From Hymenobacter sp. HSC-4F20 (GTDB lineage: Bacteria > Bacteroidota > Bacteroidia > Cytophagales > Hymenobacteraceae): a stretch of DNA of 64,000 nucleotides. The notes under the pieces are model-generated. The model saw only the letters and a program-made list of their open reading frames with translations. It did not search any database and was not told where the DNA came from. The position numbers were made by a program, and so were the translations under genes. Shown piece by piece: positions 42,843 to 51,713 of this stretch. How positions within the stretch are numbered: the first letter of the stretch is position 1; every line of letters starts with the position of its first letter. The stretch lies in contig NZ_JAHZTD010000003.1 of NCBI RefSeq assembly GCF_019599275.1, positions 558,001-622,000 of the forward strand, given 5' to 3'.

Positions 42843-43183
42843 GTGCGTGCAGTTAAAGAGGAGAAGCCAGCGGAATGTAATTTCAATTTCTTCTTATGCC
42901 GGGCCACTGAGAAAAGAGCCTAGCGCCCGCCTCCTTTCAGCAGCACCGGCTTAGAGGGTAAAGCGTGCCGCCCGAAGCTAGGCAATCCGGTCAAAACCCT
43001 TCCGCGCTGCTAGTATGAGCTATTCTATGAAAATCCGTTTCTGTGTATGTTTTTGGCATTTTATCCGCAAAAAATAAATCAATTTTACACCATATGTCCC
43101 TAAAAATGGCTTTACTTTGAAAAGACGATTTTTCGTTTTTCCATTCCGCCGACGTCTTCATTCTCACATCCCAATCCTTCTTC
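42843..43183. other. 341-base divergent spacer
   Basis: The right half is strongly AT-rich. A TTACTTTG element at 43112-43119 resembles a Bacteroidota -7 box with one mismatch and may drive the large T9SS cargo gene starting at 43184. No gene or strong hairpin is visible. Confidence 0.45.
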
Positions 43184-45340
43184 ATGTCGAAACTTTACCC
43201 GAATCTGCTCACTCCAAAGCGGTTGGCCCTGGGGGCCTTGCTCAGCGTGGGCACTTTGTCGGCGCAGGCCCAGTTCGCCTATACAACTCTGGCCAGCCTT
43301 GCCGGCCAGGGAACCTACGTTGACCTGGCCGCTAACGGCACTGTTATCAGCACTCCCAACACCGACGATGCCAACTCGGCGGCTACTCCCATTGGTTTCT
43401 CTTTTCAGTACAACGGCCAGACGTTTACTGATTTCGTGCTCAACACGAACGGCTACCTGAAGCTAGGCACTACCGCTCCGGTGGCTCCCTACTTTTACGA
43501 AGGACCGCAGAGCCCCTTCAAGGGTCCGCTGGATAACAGCGCGGAAACCAACCTGATTCTGCCTTTCAACCTGGACCTGGAAGGCTCCACTACCACGGAA
43601 TACCGCGTACTTACCTCGGGCACTGCGCCCAACCGGGTGTGTACCATTCAGTGGAAGAATGTGAGTGACAAAGCCTCGGGGAACGTGGCCAAGCAATACT
43701 CCACGGCGAGCTTCCAGGTAAAGCTTTACGAAACGCTCAACCGCGTAGACTTTGTGTACGGCACGTTCACGGCTAACCCGGGAACTACCGACGCCCTGCG
43801 CACCGCCGCAGTCGGCCTGAAAGGCTCCGGCCCAGCCGCTGGCCAAACCCTGACCGTGCTGAAAACCTCCACGGCAGCTTGGACGGCGCCTACCTTCCTG
43901 GCGGGTAACTATGTCGGCGACGTGTTCAACGTGCGAAGCATCTCACGGCCCACCTCGGGCCTGGTCTACCGCTTCAATGCCTCCCAGCCCCAGGATGCTT
44001 CCGTCACCGTTATTCACACCCTGGGCAAGCTGGCCACGCCGTACTCCCTACCCCACACCGTGGCCGCGGCCGTTCAGAACCGCGGGCTGAACTCCATGAC
44101 CAACGTACCCGTGACCCTTACTGTGAGCGGGGCCAACACGTTTACGAGCACCAAAACGGTGCCGCTACTGGCGCCTGGAGCCATTGCAACGGTTACGTTC
44201 GATGCCTACCCAGCCACGTTGGCTACCGGCACCAACAACCTGACGGTAGCTGTTGCAGCCGACGACAACAACGATAACAACACCCTGCGCTACACGCAGG
44301 TAGTGACGTCCGGCAACCTAGCGTACGTTGATGATACTCAACCGTACAACGCCACCGGCGTGGGCGTGGGCTCGGCGGGAGGCATGCTGGCTACGCTTTA
44401 CACAGTAAGCCAGCCGACGTACGTGAACGAAGTGAAAGCAACGTTTGCTCCTTCCGCTAACAATGTGTCGTCCTACCAGCTGGTAGTACTTGATGCTACT
44501 GGAGCCGGCGGCCTGCCTGGCACTGTTTTGTATGCCACGCCGGCTCGGCCGCGCACCGCGGCGGGCGGCTCAGTAACTCTGCCCGTACCAAGCATACGCG
44601 TAACGGGGGGCTTCTACGTAGCGGTCCGGGAACTGACTACTAACCCGGCCGTGGCTTATCAGGTAGAGGATCCACTACGGAGCGGGATTTTTTATTACCA
44701 AGTGCCGGGTGGCGCCTGGACGGCCATTACTTCCACTACCCTTCGGACCCGCATTGCGGTGGAAGCTACTGTAGGTACGCAGTTGAGCTGCCCCATTGTG
44801 GCCGATGCAAGCTTCACGAACATCACCAGCACCGGTGCCACCATCCGGCTTACCGGGGTACCTACTGCCGGCACTAGCTACAACATCATTTACGGCCCCG
44901 CGGGCTTCAACCCTGCGTCTGCTGGCACTACCGCAACAGGTACCGGGCCCACCGTTGCGCTGTCTAACCTGACGGCCAACACGGTATACGAGGTGTATGT
45001 GCGCAGCAACTGCGGCGCAACGGACCAGAGCCAGTTGGTTGGCCCTTTCCGCCTTACCACCGCTACCGTTACGGGTAGCTCCGAAGCCCTGACCCGCGCT
45101 ATTACCATGTTCCCGAACCCCACGGCGGGCGAGCTGGCCATTGACGTACGCGGCGTAACTACCAAGGGCGCGTTGCAGGTAGAGGTGCTGAACACGCTGG
45201 GCCAGCGGGTACACACTACTTCCATCCGCAACAACTTCGAGAACAAGGTGAGCCTGGCTCACCTGGCCAATGGTATGTACATCGTGAAGGTTCTGGCCGG
45301 CGACGAGTACATGATTGGTAACATTGTGGTGCAGAAGTAG
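43184..45340 (+). CDS. Large secreted protein with T9SS C-terminal sorting domain
   Basis: 718 residues. Signal peptide (LALGALLSVGTLSAQAQ). An N-terminal domain of about 240 residues has beta-rich, lectin-like phrases (IGFSFQYNGQTFTDFVLNTN). A CARDB-type adhesion module follows (around VAAAVQNRGLNSMTNVPVT), then a fibronectin III-like module (ASFTNITSTGATIRLTGVPT; LTANTVYEVYVRSNCG). The last 85 residues form a T9SS type A domain (TMFPNPTAGELAIDVRG ... NGMYIVKVL). It is exported through the T9SS and probably anchored by PorU. The gene carries no catalytic motif; adhesion is likely. Confidence 0.92.
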   Translation: MSKLYPNLLTPKRLALGALLSVGTLSAQAQFAYTTLASLAGQGTYVDLAANGTVISTPNTDDANSAATPIGFSFQYNGQTFTDFVLNTNGYLKLGTTAPVAPYFYEGPQSPFKGPLDNSAETNLILPFNLDLEGSTTTEYRVLTSGTAPNRVCTIQWKNVSDKASGNVAKQYSTASFQVKLYETLNRVDFVYGTFTANPGTTDALRTAAVGLKGSGPAAGQTLTVLKTSTAAWTAPTFLAGNYVGDVFNVRSISRPTSGLVYRFNASQPQDASVTVIHTLGKLATPYSLPHTVAAAVQNRGLNSMTNVPVTLTVSGANTFTSTKTVPLLAPGAIATVTFDAYPATLATGTNNLTVAVAADDNNDNNTLRYTQVVTSGNLAYVDDTQPYNATGVGVGSAGGMLATLYTVSQPTYVNEVKATFAPSANNVSSYQLVVLDATGAGGLPGTVLYATPARPRTAAGGSVTLPVPSIRVTGGFYVAVRELTTNPAVAYQVEDPLRSGIFYYQVPGGAWTAITSTTLRTRIAVEATVGTQLSCPIVADASFTNITSTGATIRLTGVPTAGTSYNIIYGPAGFNPASAGTTATGTGPTVALSNLTANTVYEVYVRSNCGATDQSQLVGPFRLTTATVTGSSEALTRAITMFPNPTAGELAIDVRGVTTKGALQVEVLNTLGQRVHTTSIRNNFENKVSLAHLANGMYIVKVLAGDEYMIGNIVVQK

Positions 45341-45364
45341 CACTTCTTCCTTCAACTCCTCAAG

Positions 45365-45394
45365 AAAGGGTAGTCCGTCGGACTACCCTTTTTC
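45365..45394 (+). terminator. Terminator after T9SS cargo gene
   Basis: AAAGGGTAGTCCG / CGGACTACCCTTT, perfect 13 bp, followed by TT. Confidence 0.9.
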
Positions 45395-45495
45395 ATATGC
45401 TACCGTGACTAGTCTTTGCTTTCTTCTCCCTGCCTGCAGCGGGCACCACTGTTTCCAGCAGCATTAGGCCCCAACCTTACACTAGTGCAAAACGA

Positions 45496-45527
45496 AAAAG
45501 CCCAGGCTATTTATAGCCTGGGCTTTT
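45496..45527 (-). terminator. Terminator after ccmF
   Basis: AAAAGCCCAGGCTAT / ATAGCCTGGGCTTTT, 15 bp with a two-base centre. The minus-strand T-tract suits ccmF. Confidence 0.9.
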
Positions 45528-45547
45528 CTGACTTGTAGCGGGGCTGT

Positions 45548-48160
45548 TTAGGCCACCTGGCGTTTCGGAGCTTTGGGCGTATAGTCGTAGTCCACTTGAG
45601 CTGCTTCAGTGTCTGCTGGCTCTACTACGGCCTCCGTTTCACGGCGGCGCTTGTAGATGGCCATGCCGAAGCCCACGGCCATGAGCAGGGTGCCACTCCA
45701 GAGCAGGTTGATAAAGGGCTTTTCTACGGCCTTCAGGATAATGTAGTCCTTCTGGGTGGTGCTCACGCCAAAAGTGAATTTGCCTTGCTGAGGATCAACG
45801 GCCAGGAAGCTCAGGCGCAGGCCCAGGTCTTCTACCTCATCCGGCACGCGGCCAATCATGCGGTTGCGCACCACAAATACCGGGTGCACATGGTACTGCT
45901 TCTTTTCCCCGAATACCAGGAAGTCGCCCTGGATGGCCAGGTCGCCCTTCTGCAGGCCCAGGCCGGCCGTCTGGTGAGCTGGCTCTACGCCGCGGAAAAC
46001 GGCAAAGTAGTCGTTGAGGAAAATCGTGTCGCCCACGCTGAGCACGTGCTCTTTCACCTCGCTCCAGTCCTTCTCCTTGTCGGGTGGGGGCACGGCGCTG
46101 ATGTGGGAGTAGATGTCGTGGTCGAGGAATTTCTTGATATCGGGTGAGGCCAGCAGGCCCTCTCCCATTTCCTCGTTTACCTGCGCGCGGGGGTAGAGCA
46201 CAAAGGCCTCGCCGGTTTTGCGGTCCTTATACTCCACCCGGTAGTAGGTGTTCTCGGGCAGAATCTCCAGCGTGTCGCCGGCCTTGTAGTACACTTTGTC
46301 CCCGCGCTTGATGTCGGCGCGGGCCAGGGCCTTGTACTCATCGGCGGTACGGAAGAGCAGCTGCTTGTCGATGTAGCCGGGCACGCCGGGCGCGTCGAAG
46401 TACTGGCCGGTGTAGCTCACGTCGTACTTGCCCATAGGGGCTTTGTCGTTGCGCCACAGCAGCACGTTGTCGCGGTTGGTGGTTTCATCGAACTCCCGCG
46501 AGTAGAGCAGGCCCGATACGTTCTGGCTGATGATGTTGGAGTAGCCGGCCGAAGCCAGAATGCCAAGCAGCATCAGAGCAATACCGATGTGGGCTATGCC
46601 GCCGCCGGAAAGGCTCACCTTGCGCTTCATCAGCGTAAACACCATACCCAGGTTAGCCAGCACCCCGAACAGCGCGGTGGTCAGCAGCACAATGTAGCTG
46701 GCCTCCATCTTCAGGCCGTAGTACTGCACCAGCAGAATCACGAGGGCCGCGCCGAGCAAAGTCAGAATGCCAGGCACCGTCAGGGAGCTGGTCAGCGAGT
46801 CCTTGTTGTTTTTCTGCCACCACATCACCTGCGCCAGCCCCGAGAAGAAGGCCACGCCCACGCCCATCCACAGCTGGATTTTAGTGTAGTGCTGAATCTG
46901 GTCGGCGGGTAGAGCCAGGTTAGACTTGATACCGATAAAGCCTAGGAACGCATTGTACACCGGGATACTGGTTGTTACCAGCACCTGGAACGCGCCCAGG
47001 CAGAGCACCGTCGCGCCCACGAACACCCACAGCTCGGCGTTGTAGGTAGTCAGTTCCTTGGGAGAAACCGGAATCTGTTTCCAGCGCCACACCAACAAGG
47101 CCACGGCCACTACCACAAACGCCAGCAGGTAGATAATTAGCTGTCCGGAAAGGCCCAGGTCGGTGAAGGAGTGCACGGAGGCGTTGCCCAGCACCCCGCT
47201 CCGGGTCAGGAAGGTAGCGTAGAGCACCAGCAGGAAGGTGGCAATAACCAGCACGAACGAGGTGCGCAGGGCCGTGCGGCTGCGCTGCCACAGCACCAGC
47301 CCGTGCAAGGAGGCCACCAGCACCAGCCACGGAATGTACACGGCGTTTTCCACCGGGTCCCAGTTCCAGTAGCCCCCGAAGTTGAGGGTTTCGTAGGCCC
47401 AGTAGGCGCCCATCATGATGCCCACGCCCAGTACTAACCCACCCCACAGCGACCAGCGCATGGCCGGACGTACCCACTTTGTCAGTTCACCCTTCCAGAG
47501 GGCGGCCACGGCGTAGGCAAACGGCACCAGGGTCAGGGCGAAGCCCAGGAACAGGGTGGGCGGGTGAATGACCATCCAATAATTCTGAAGCAGGGCATTC
47601 AGACCCGTGCCGTCTTTGGGCACGAAGTCAGGGTTGAGCTTGAATACCGGCAGATCCGGCATAAAGTCGCGCAGCAGAATGAAAGGCGAAGAACCGATTT
47701 TCAGGTCGCCCAGCACTACCCCCAGAATCATGGAGGTGAGGAAAAGCTGCACGCCGGCAAACACCACCATCACGGGGGCTTCCCAGCGGCGGCTGTAGCG
47801 CATCAGGGCAAACCCGATGAGTACGTGCCAGAAAATCCAGAGCAAGAAGCTTCCTTCCTGCCCTTCCCAAAAGCAGGAAATCATGTAGTACACTGGCAGG
47901 TGGTTGCTGCTGTGGCTCCAGGCGTAGTAGTACTCGTAGCGGTGGCCGTGGATGATACCAAACAGAGCGGCAATAACCACAAACACGGCCAGCCCGTGCA
48001 TGGCAAAAGCGCCCCGTCCTAGCCGAAGCCAGGCGGCGTCGGTGTCGCCGAGGGTGCGGCCCTGCCCGGCTTTGAAGTAGGAGTACGCCGCTACGGCGGC
48101 GGCTACAAACGCCACAATAACTCCCAGGTGTCCGACGTCGCCGATTAGTGTATTCAACAT
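45548..48160 (-). CDS. ccmF: Cytochrome c haem lyase CcmF
   Basis: 870 residues with about 14-16 membrane segments, longer than typical CcmF because of a large periplasmic insertion near the C-terminus (NTYYRVEYKDRKTGEAF and following). The haem-handling tryptophan-rich motif is present (FGGYWNWDPVENAVYIPW, with upstream conserved His). CcmF joins haem from CcmE to apocytochrome c. Last gene of the ccm series and followed by a strong terminator. Confidence 0.94.
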   Translation of the reverse strand: MLNTLIGDVGHLGVIVAFVAAAVAAYSYFKAGQGRTLGDTDAAWLRLGRGAFAMHGLAVFVVIAALFGIIHGHRYEYYYAWSHSSNHLPVYYMISCFWEGQEGSFLLWIFWHVLIGFALMRYSRRWEAPVMVVFAGVQLFLTSMILGVVLGDLKIGSSPFILLRDFMPDLPVFKLNPDFVPKDGTGLNALLQNYWMVIHPPTLFLGFALTLVPFAYAVAALWKGELTKWVRPAMRWSLWGGLVLGVGIMMGAYWAYETLNFGGYWNWDPVENAVYIPWLVLVASLHGLVLWQRSRTALRTSFVLVIATFLLVLYATFLTRSGVLGNASVHSFTDLGLSGQLIIYLLAFVVVAVALLVWRWKQIPVSPKELTTYNAELWVFVGATVLCLGAFQVLVTTSIPVYNAFLGFIGIKSNLALPADQIQHYTKIQLWMGVGVAFFSGLAQVMWWQKNNKDSLTSSLTVPGILTLLGAALVILLVQYYGLKMEASYIVLLTTALFGVLANLGMVFTLMKRKVSLSGGGIAHIGIALMLLGILASAGYSNIISQNVSGLLYSREFDETTNRDNVLLWRNDKAPMGKYDVSYTGQYFDAPGVPGYIDKQLLFRTADEYKALARADIKRGDKVYYKAGDTLEILPENTYYRVEYKDRKTGEAFVLYPRAQVNEEMGEGLLASPDIKKFLDHDIYSHISAVPPPDKEKDWSEVKEHVLSVGDTIFLNDYFAVFRGVEPAHQTAGLGLQKGDLAIQGDFLVFGEKKQYHVHPVFVVRNRMIGRVPDEVEDLGLRLSFLAVDPQQGKFTFGVSTTQKDYIILKAVEKPFINLLWSGTLLMAVGFGMAIYKRRRETEAVVEPADTEAAQVDYDYTPKAPKRQVA

Positions 48161-48231
48161 GGCTACTGCGTTGAAGAGGAAATGTTAGCCCGACGGTATA
48201 CTACCCGGCCGACATGAACTTGTTTAAGATA

Positions 48232-49215
48232 TTAGAGCCGCTGCCCGGCCAATCGTTTCATCCGGGCGCGGTGGCTGCGCCGTTCCCAAGTCTGCTGCGC
48301 TTTAGCAGCTCGTTGCGTAGCTTCCACCGTGGCCTGGGCCTTGGCTTTATCAGTCGGCGGCAGAGGTAGGCGGTAAGCATACCACTGCTGCTGCACAATT
48401 AGCGGCGGCCCCTCCCCGTCCGTTACGACCTGGTACAGATAGCGTCCCGGCTGCGCTAGGGTATCCGTCCAGGTGTACTCGGGGCTGGTGGCACCGTAAG
48501 TAGTGCGCTGCACTGGCACCGCAGCTACCTCGCCGGCCCGAAATGCCGCCGCCTCGCGCCGCAGCACCCGAAATCTGCGTGGGGCACCCACCGAGTCAGG
48601 CAGTGTCCAGCGCAGCGTAACCACCGGATTGGCCGAGGCTGCTACTGCGGCTACCTGGGGCAGCGTCAGAGCCGGCACCCCCCGGGGTTTGTCGCTGATA
48701 GCCACCGTAAACTGGCAGAAGTCCTTGAGGTAGCCATCCACGTCAAGCAAGTAGGGCTGACCGGCGCGCAAAGAATCGAGCGTGACGAATACATCATCCT
48801 GGCTACCCAGTGAGGTGCAGGACAGTACCCGGTAGGTGGTCGGATTACAGGGCTCCCCGGTCAGGACCACCAGCTGCACCCCGCGGGTGTCGCGGCACTG
48901 CTGCCCACCGATGTTGACGTAGTAGCGGCCCGTCGTGCGGGGAGTAAACTCAAACCATTGGTCGTTGTGATACTCAATGCACTTGCCGGTAAGCTTTTCA
49001 TCCACGCACGCCCATTGCACTGTGCACCCAGTTGTGTTAGAGGCCACCGCCTCATTGAGGCTCAGCACCCGCCGGTTTTCGATGTTGTCGTTGGCAGCTT
49101 GTGCTTGCGCCCCCGGAAACGAACCCGGCAACAGCAACAAGCCACTAACAGCCGTCCGCCACCCAAGAGAACTTCTTCTCGTGTCTGACTTAGCCGTTCG
49201 GTACCTGTTGCGCAT
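48232..49215 (-). CDS. Secreted protein with FnIII-like region inside ccm series
   Basis: 327 residues with a signal peptide (LLLLPGSFPGAQAQAAND). A Cys-containing N-terminal domain (GCTVQWACVDEKLTGKCIEY; QWFEFTPRTTGRYYVNIGGQ) resembles secreted beta-sandwich pre-peptidase domains. A FnIII-like segment follows (VTLRWTLPDSVGAPRRFRVL ... YTWTDTLAQPGRYLYQVV) and a Lys/Arg-rich coiled tail ends it (RAAKAQQTWERRSHRARMKR). No T9SS domain. It lies between ccmE and ccmF, where it has no known role in haem handling. Confidence 0.8.
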   Translation of the reverse strand: MRNRYRTAKSDTRRSSLGWRTAVSGLLLLPGSFPGAQAQAANDNIENRRVLSLNEAVASNTTGCTVQWACVDEKLTGKCIEYHNDQWFEFTPRTTGRYYVNIGGQQCRDTRGVQLVVLTGEPCNPTTYRVLSCTSLGSQDDVFVTLDSLRAGQPYLLDVDGYLKDFCQFTVAISDKPRGVPALTLPQVAAVAASANPVVTLRWTLPDSVGAPRRFRVLRREAAAFRAGEVAAVPVQRTTYGATSPEYTWTDTLAQPGRYLYQVVTDGEGPPLIVQQQWYAYRLPLPPTDKAKAQATVEATQRAAKAQQTWERRSHRARMKRLAGQRL

Positions 49216-49233
49216 ACGGAGGTAGTAGAGGTA

Positions 49234-49662
49234 TTAGTTGAGGGAGGCTGTAGCACCCTTGATGTCTTTCTCCACGTATTTGGAGGGGCACTTCAGCAGG
49301 ATTTTATCGGCTACAAAGAGGTTGTTACGCATGGCGCCGGTAATCACTACCTGCTCCGACTTGTCAAAGTCTTGGGGCTTGGGGTTGTAGTAAATCACCC
49401 GTTGGGCAATACGGTTGGTATCCACCAGAGTGAAGGCAAAGTAGTTGGGGTCAACCACCGGGTTGTACTCCAGGCCCAGGATGTTCTGCTGACCGTCGCG
49501 GGGTAGGCGCCCCACTACGTGCACCTTGGTCAGGTTTCCTTCGGCCGCCCGCTCGCGGGCTTCTTTAAATGAAACGTACACGCTAGCGTCTCCAGCGGCA
49601 CTCATGATAATGCCAATAGCCACGGCAATAATGGCAACGGCAAGAATGTGGGCTTTTTTCAT
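49234..49662 (-). CDS. ccmE: Haem chaperone CcmE, Cys-type variant
   Basis: 142 residues: an N-terminal membrane anchor, then the OB-fold (HVVGRLPRDGQQNILGLEYN, TLVDTNRIAQRVIYY). The covalent haem-binding position, usually HxxxY, reads CPSKY with Cys125 and Tyr129. This CxxxY form is known from Desulfovibrio and archaeal-type CcmE and is found in Bacteroidota; it is not decay. Gene order suggests cotranscription with ccmD upstream. Confidence 0.92.
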   Translation of the reverse strand: MKKAHILAVAIIAVAIGIIMSAAGDASVYVSFKEARERAAEGNLTKVHVVGRLPRDGQQNILGLEYNPVVDPNYFAFTLVDTNRIAQRVIYYNPKPQDFDKSEQVVITGAMRNNLFVADKILLKCPSKYVEKDIKGATASLN

Positions 49663-49809
49663 GTCGGGTTACAACAGGCTGGCTCCACCCCGGAGCCGAG
49701 GACATTCAGAACAACAAAAGCAGCGGCAAAGGTCCGCCAAAAACAGGAAATAGCGGTGTTACGGCAGATGATTTTGCGTAGTACACAGGCTGGCTACAAC
49801 CGCCTTAGT

Positions 49810-50055
49810 TTACTCTTTCACTTCCTTCTCCAGACGGCTCAGCTTGCGGTCCAGAGAAATCAGAAAGAGCAAAAGCCCCGCCAGCACTACCGTAATGACG
49901 GCTACTACCACGTAGATTTTCCCACTCTGACGCAGGGCATCGGCCATTTCGGGCTCGTTGGAGGTGGTAGCCTGGGCGGCTACCTGCAGCACGGGCAGCA
50001 GCAAGGCTGCCAGGAGCAACAGCGCAGCGCGCAGCTTAGGCAAGCTGTTTTTCAT
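49810..50055 (-). CDS. ccmD: CcmD family protein
   Basis: 81 residues: a signal-like N-terminus (RAALLLLAALLLPVLQVAAQ), a second membrane helix (YVVVAVITVVLAGLLLFLI) and a short charged coiled tail (SLDRKLSRLEKEVKE). The one-helix plus charged tail layout and position next to ccmC identify it as the small CcmD-type subunit. Its start overlaps the end of ccmC by 20 bases. Confidence 0.85.
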   Translation of the reverse strand: MKNSLPKLRAALLLLAALLLPVLQVAAQATTSNEPEMADALRQSGKIYVVVAVITVVLAGLLLFLISLDRKLSRLEKEVKE

Positions 50056-50707
50056 ACACTTTGAGTTTGAGCAGGGAAACGCGGCTAGCTAGCTGAGCCA
50101 GCCAAAAAGCCAGTAAAGTCCAACCGATAACGGCCGGGTAGAACACCAGGCGCATGTTGCTGTCCAGGTCGTACTTGGCAAAGGCCGGGTTGCCGCCGGC
50201 CCCGGGATGCAGGGAATCCGTGAGGCGTGGCAGGATATAGAACAGCGGCATAGCCGTGGCGAAGGCGAAGATGTTGTAGATAGCCGAAACGCGGGCCCGC
50301 TGCTGCTCGTCGGTAAAGGAAGAGCGCAGCACGAGGTAGGCCCCGTAGATCAGCATGGCAATGGCCGCGCCATTGAGCTTAGGGTCGTTCGTCCACCACG
50401 CGCCCCAGGTATATTTGGCCCAGATGCTTCCGGTAGCCAACCCCACTACCCCCATCAGAATTCCCGTGCGCGCCGCCTCATGGGCCCGAATATCCAACTC
50501 GGGAGTAGGCGTGCGCAGGTAGCGCACCGAGTAGTACACCGAAGCAATCAGGATGAAGGTCATCCCGAACCACATGGGCACATGGAAATAGAGGTTACGA
50601 ATGCTCTCGTTGAGAATGGCAAGGCGCGGCACTGGCAGCAGTAAGCCGGCTACGGCCACGTACAGCAGTAGCACCACGCTCAAGGCTTTCCACCAATTCT
50701 TAGACAT
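50036..50707 (-). CDS. ccmC: Haem transporter subunit CcmC
   Basis: 223 residues from the ATG at 50707 (MSKNWWKALSVVLL). Six membrane segments with the conserved tryptophan-rich motif (IWAKYTWGAWWTNDPKLNG) and haem-ligand histidines in ESIRNLYFHVPMWFG and SLHPGAGG. CcmC loads haem onto CcmE. Overlaps ccmD. Confidence 0.96.
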   Translation of the reverse strand: MSKNWWKALSVVLLLYVAVAGLLLPVPRLAILNESIRNLYFHVPMWFGMTFILIASVYYSVRYLRTPTPELDIRAHEAARTGILMGVVGLATGSIWAKYTWGAWWTNDPKLNGAAIAMLIYGAYLVLRSSFTDEQQRARVSAIYNIFAFATAMPLFYILPRLTDSLHPGAGGNPAFAKYDLDSNMRLVFYPAVIGWTLLAFWLAQLASRVSLLKLKVYEKQLA

Positions 50708-50861
50708 GAGGACAGGCAAGTAAAAAGTAAGGCCCTTGGACAATGCGCGGCATTTCGCCGGGGTAGCGGCCCGCAAGCAAGCAACAGCCGCGTCCCGGGT
50801 GCAGTGCGACAGTAAGCAGGTTTCGCAGCGGATAGTTCATGCGTCAGTGTTTACCATCACC

Positions 50862-51533
50862 TCAGGAGCGCCACAGAAAGGGAAACAACAGGTACGATAC
50901 GGCCCCAACAATCATGTTCAGGGCCAGTAGCGTTAGCAAGGAGCTTTGGCTGGCGTCAAATTCCAGACCGTCCAGCGCGTTCTTGGATACTTTGATGAGC
51001 AGCAGCAGCATGGGCACCATCAACGGAAAACCCAGCACGGCCATCAGCGTGCTGCTGTTGGTGGCCTTGGCCGCAATGCCCGATACCAACGTGAGCGTGC
51101 TGGCAAACCCCACGGCCCCCAGTACCACATTGCCCACGAACAGAGGCACGTTTTGCACCGGGTTGCCCAGTACCACGGCGTAGAGCCCGAAGGCCACCAG
51201 CGCCAGGCCCAGCAGCAGCAGAGCATTGTACCCGATTTTCGCCAGAATTACGGCCTGGGGCCGCACCACCGTATAATAGTAAAGCATGCGCCCCCGGCTT
51301 TCCTGCAAAAAGCCTTTGGCCACGGCATTCACGGCCGAGAACAGCAGCACAATCCAGAACAGGGCGTTCCAGGCCGGAGCCGGAAGCTGGCCGCCGCGTA
51401 AGGAGAAGCTCAGGTAGCAGACGAAGACCGTGCTGCCCACGTAGAGGAGCATGCCGTTCAGGGCTGCGCGCTGGCGCCACTCCAGACGAAAGTCCTTCTG
51501 CATCAACACCCAAATTTCGCTTAGAAGCGTCAC
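50862..51533 (-). CDS. ccmB: Haem exporter permease CcmB
   Basis: 223 residues if the GTG at 51533 is used (VTLLSEIWVLMQKDFRLEWR); the ATG at 51503 gives 213. Six membrane segments, with the LEWRQRAALNGMLLYVGSTV opening and FLQESRGRMLYYYTVVRP loop typical of Bacteroidota CcmB. It forms the ABC-type complex that frees CcmE from CcmC. The ATPase CcmA is not next to it in this window. Confidence 0.92.
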   Translation of the reverse strand: MTLLSEIWVLMQKDFRLEWRQRAALNGMLLYVGSTVFVCYLSFSLRGGQLPAPAWNALFWIVLLFSAVNAVAKGFLQESRGRMLYYYTVVRPQAVILAKIGYNALLLLGLALVAFGLYAVVLGNPVQNVPLFVGNVVLGAVGFASTLTLVSGIAAKATNSSTLMAVLGFPLMVPMLLLLIKVSKNALDGLEFDASQSSLLTLLALNMIVGAVSYLLFPFLWRS

Positions 51534-51658
51534 GGCAACACGGCTGGTAAAAGGACCGCAAAGATACAACCCAACTCCCGGATTCTTCCGCATCTGCCCC
51601 CGAATACCCCAACCCGCTGGGCCAGCGGTCCGTTAAAGGCTGCTTTTTGTAAACGCAA

Positions 51659-51689
51659 CGGGCCGCTCACCCTGGTGGTGAGCGGCCCG
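51659..51689. terminator. Hairpin between ccmB and the TolB/barrel gene
   Basis: CGGGCCGCTCACC / GGTGAGCGGCCCG, perfect 13 bp with a five-base loop, just past the stop of the minus-strand gene at 51714. There is no T-tract directly after it. Confidence 0.7.
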
Positions 51690-51713
51690 CTACCCTACAG
51701 ATGTAGGGTGATA

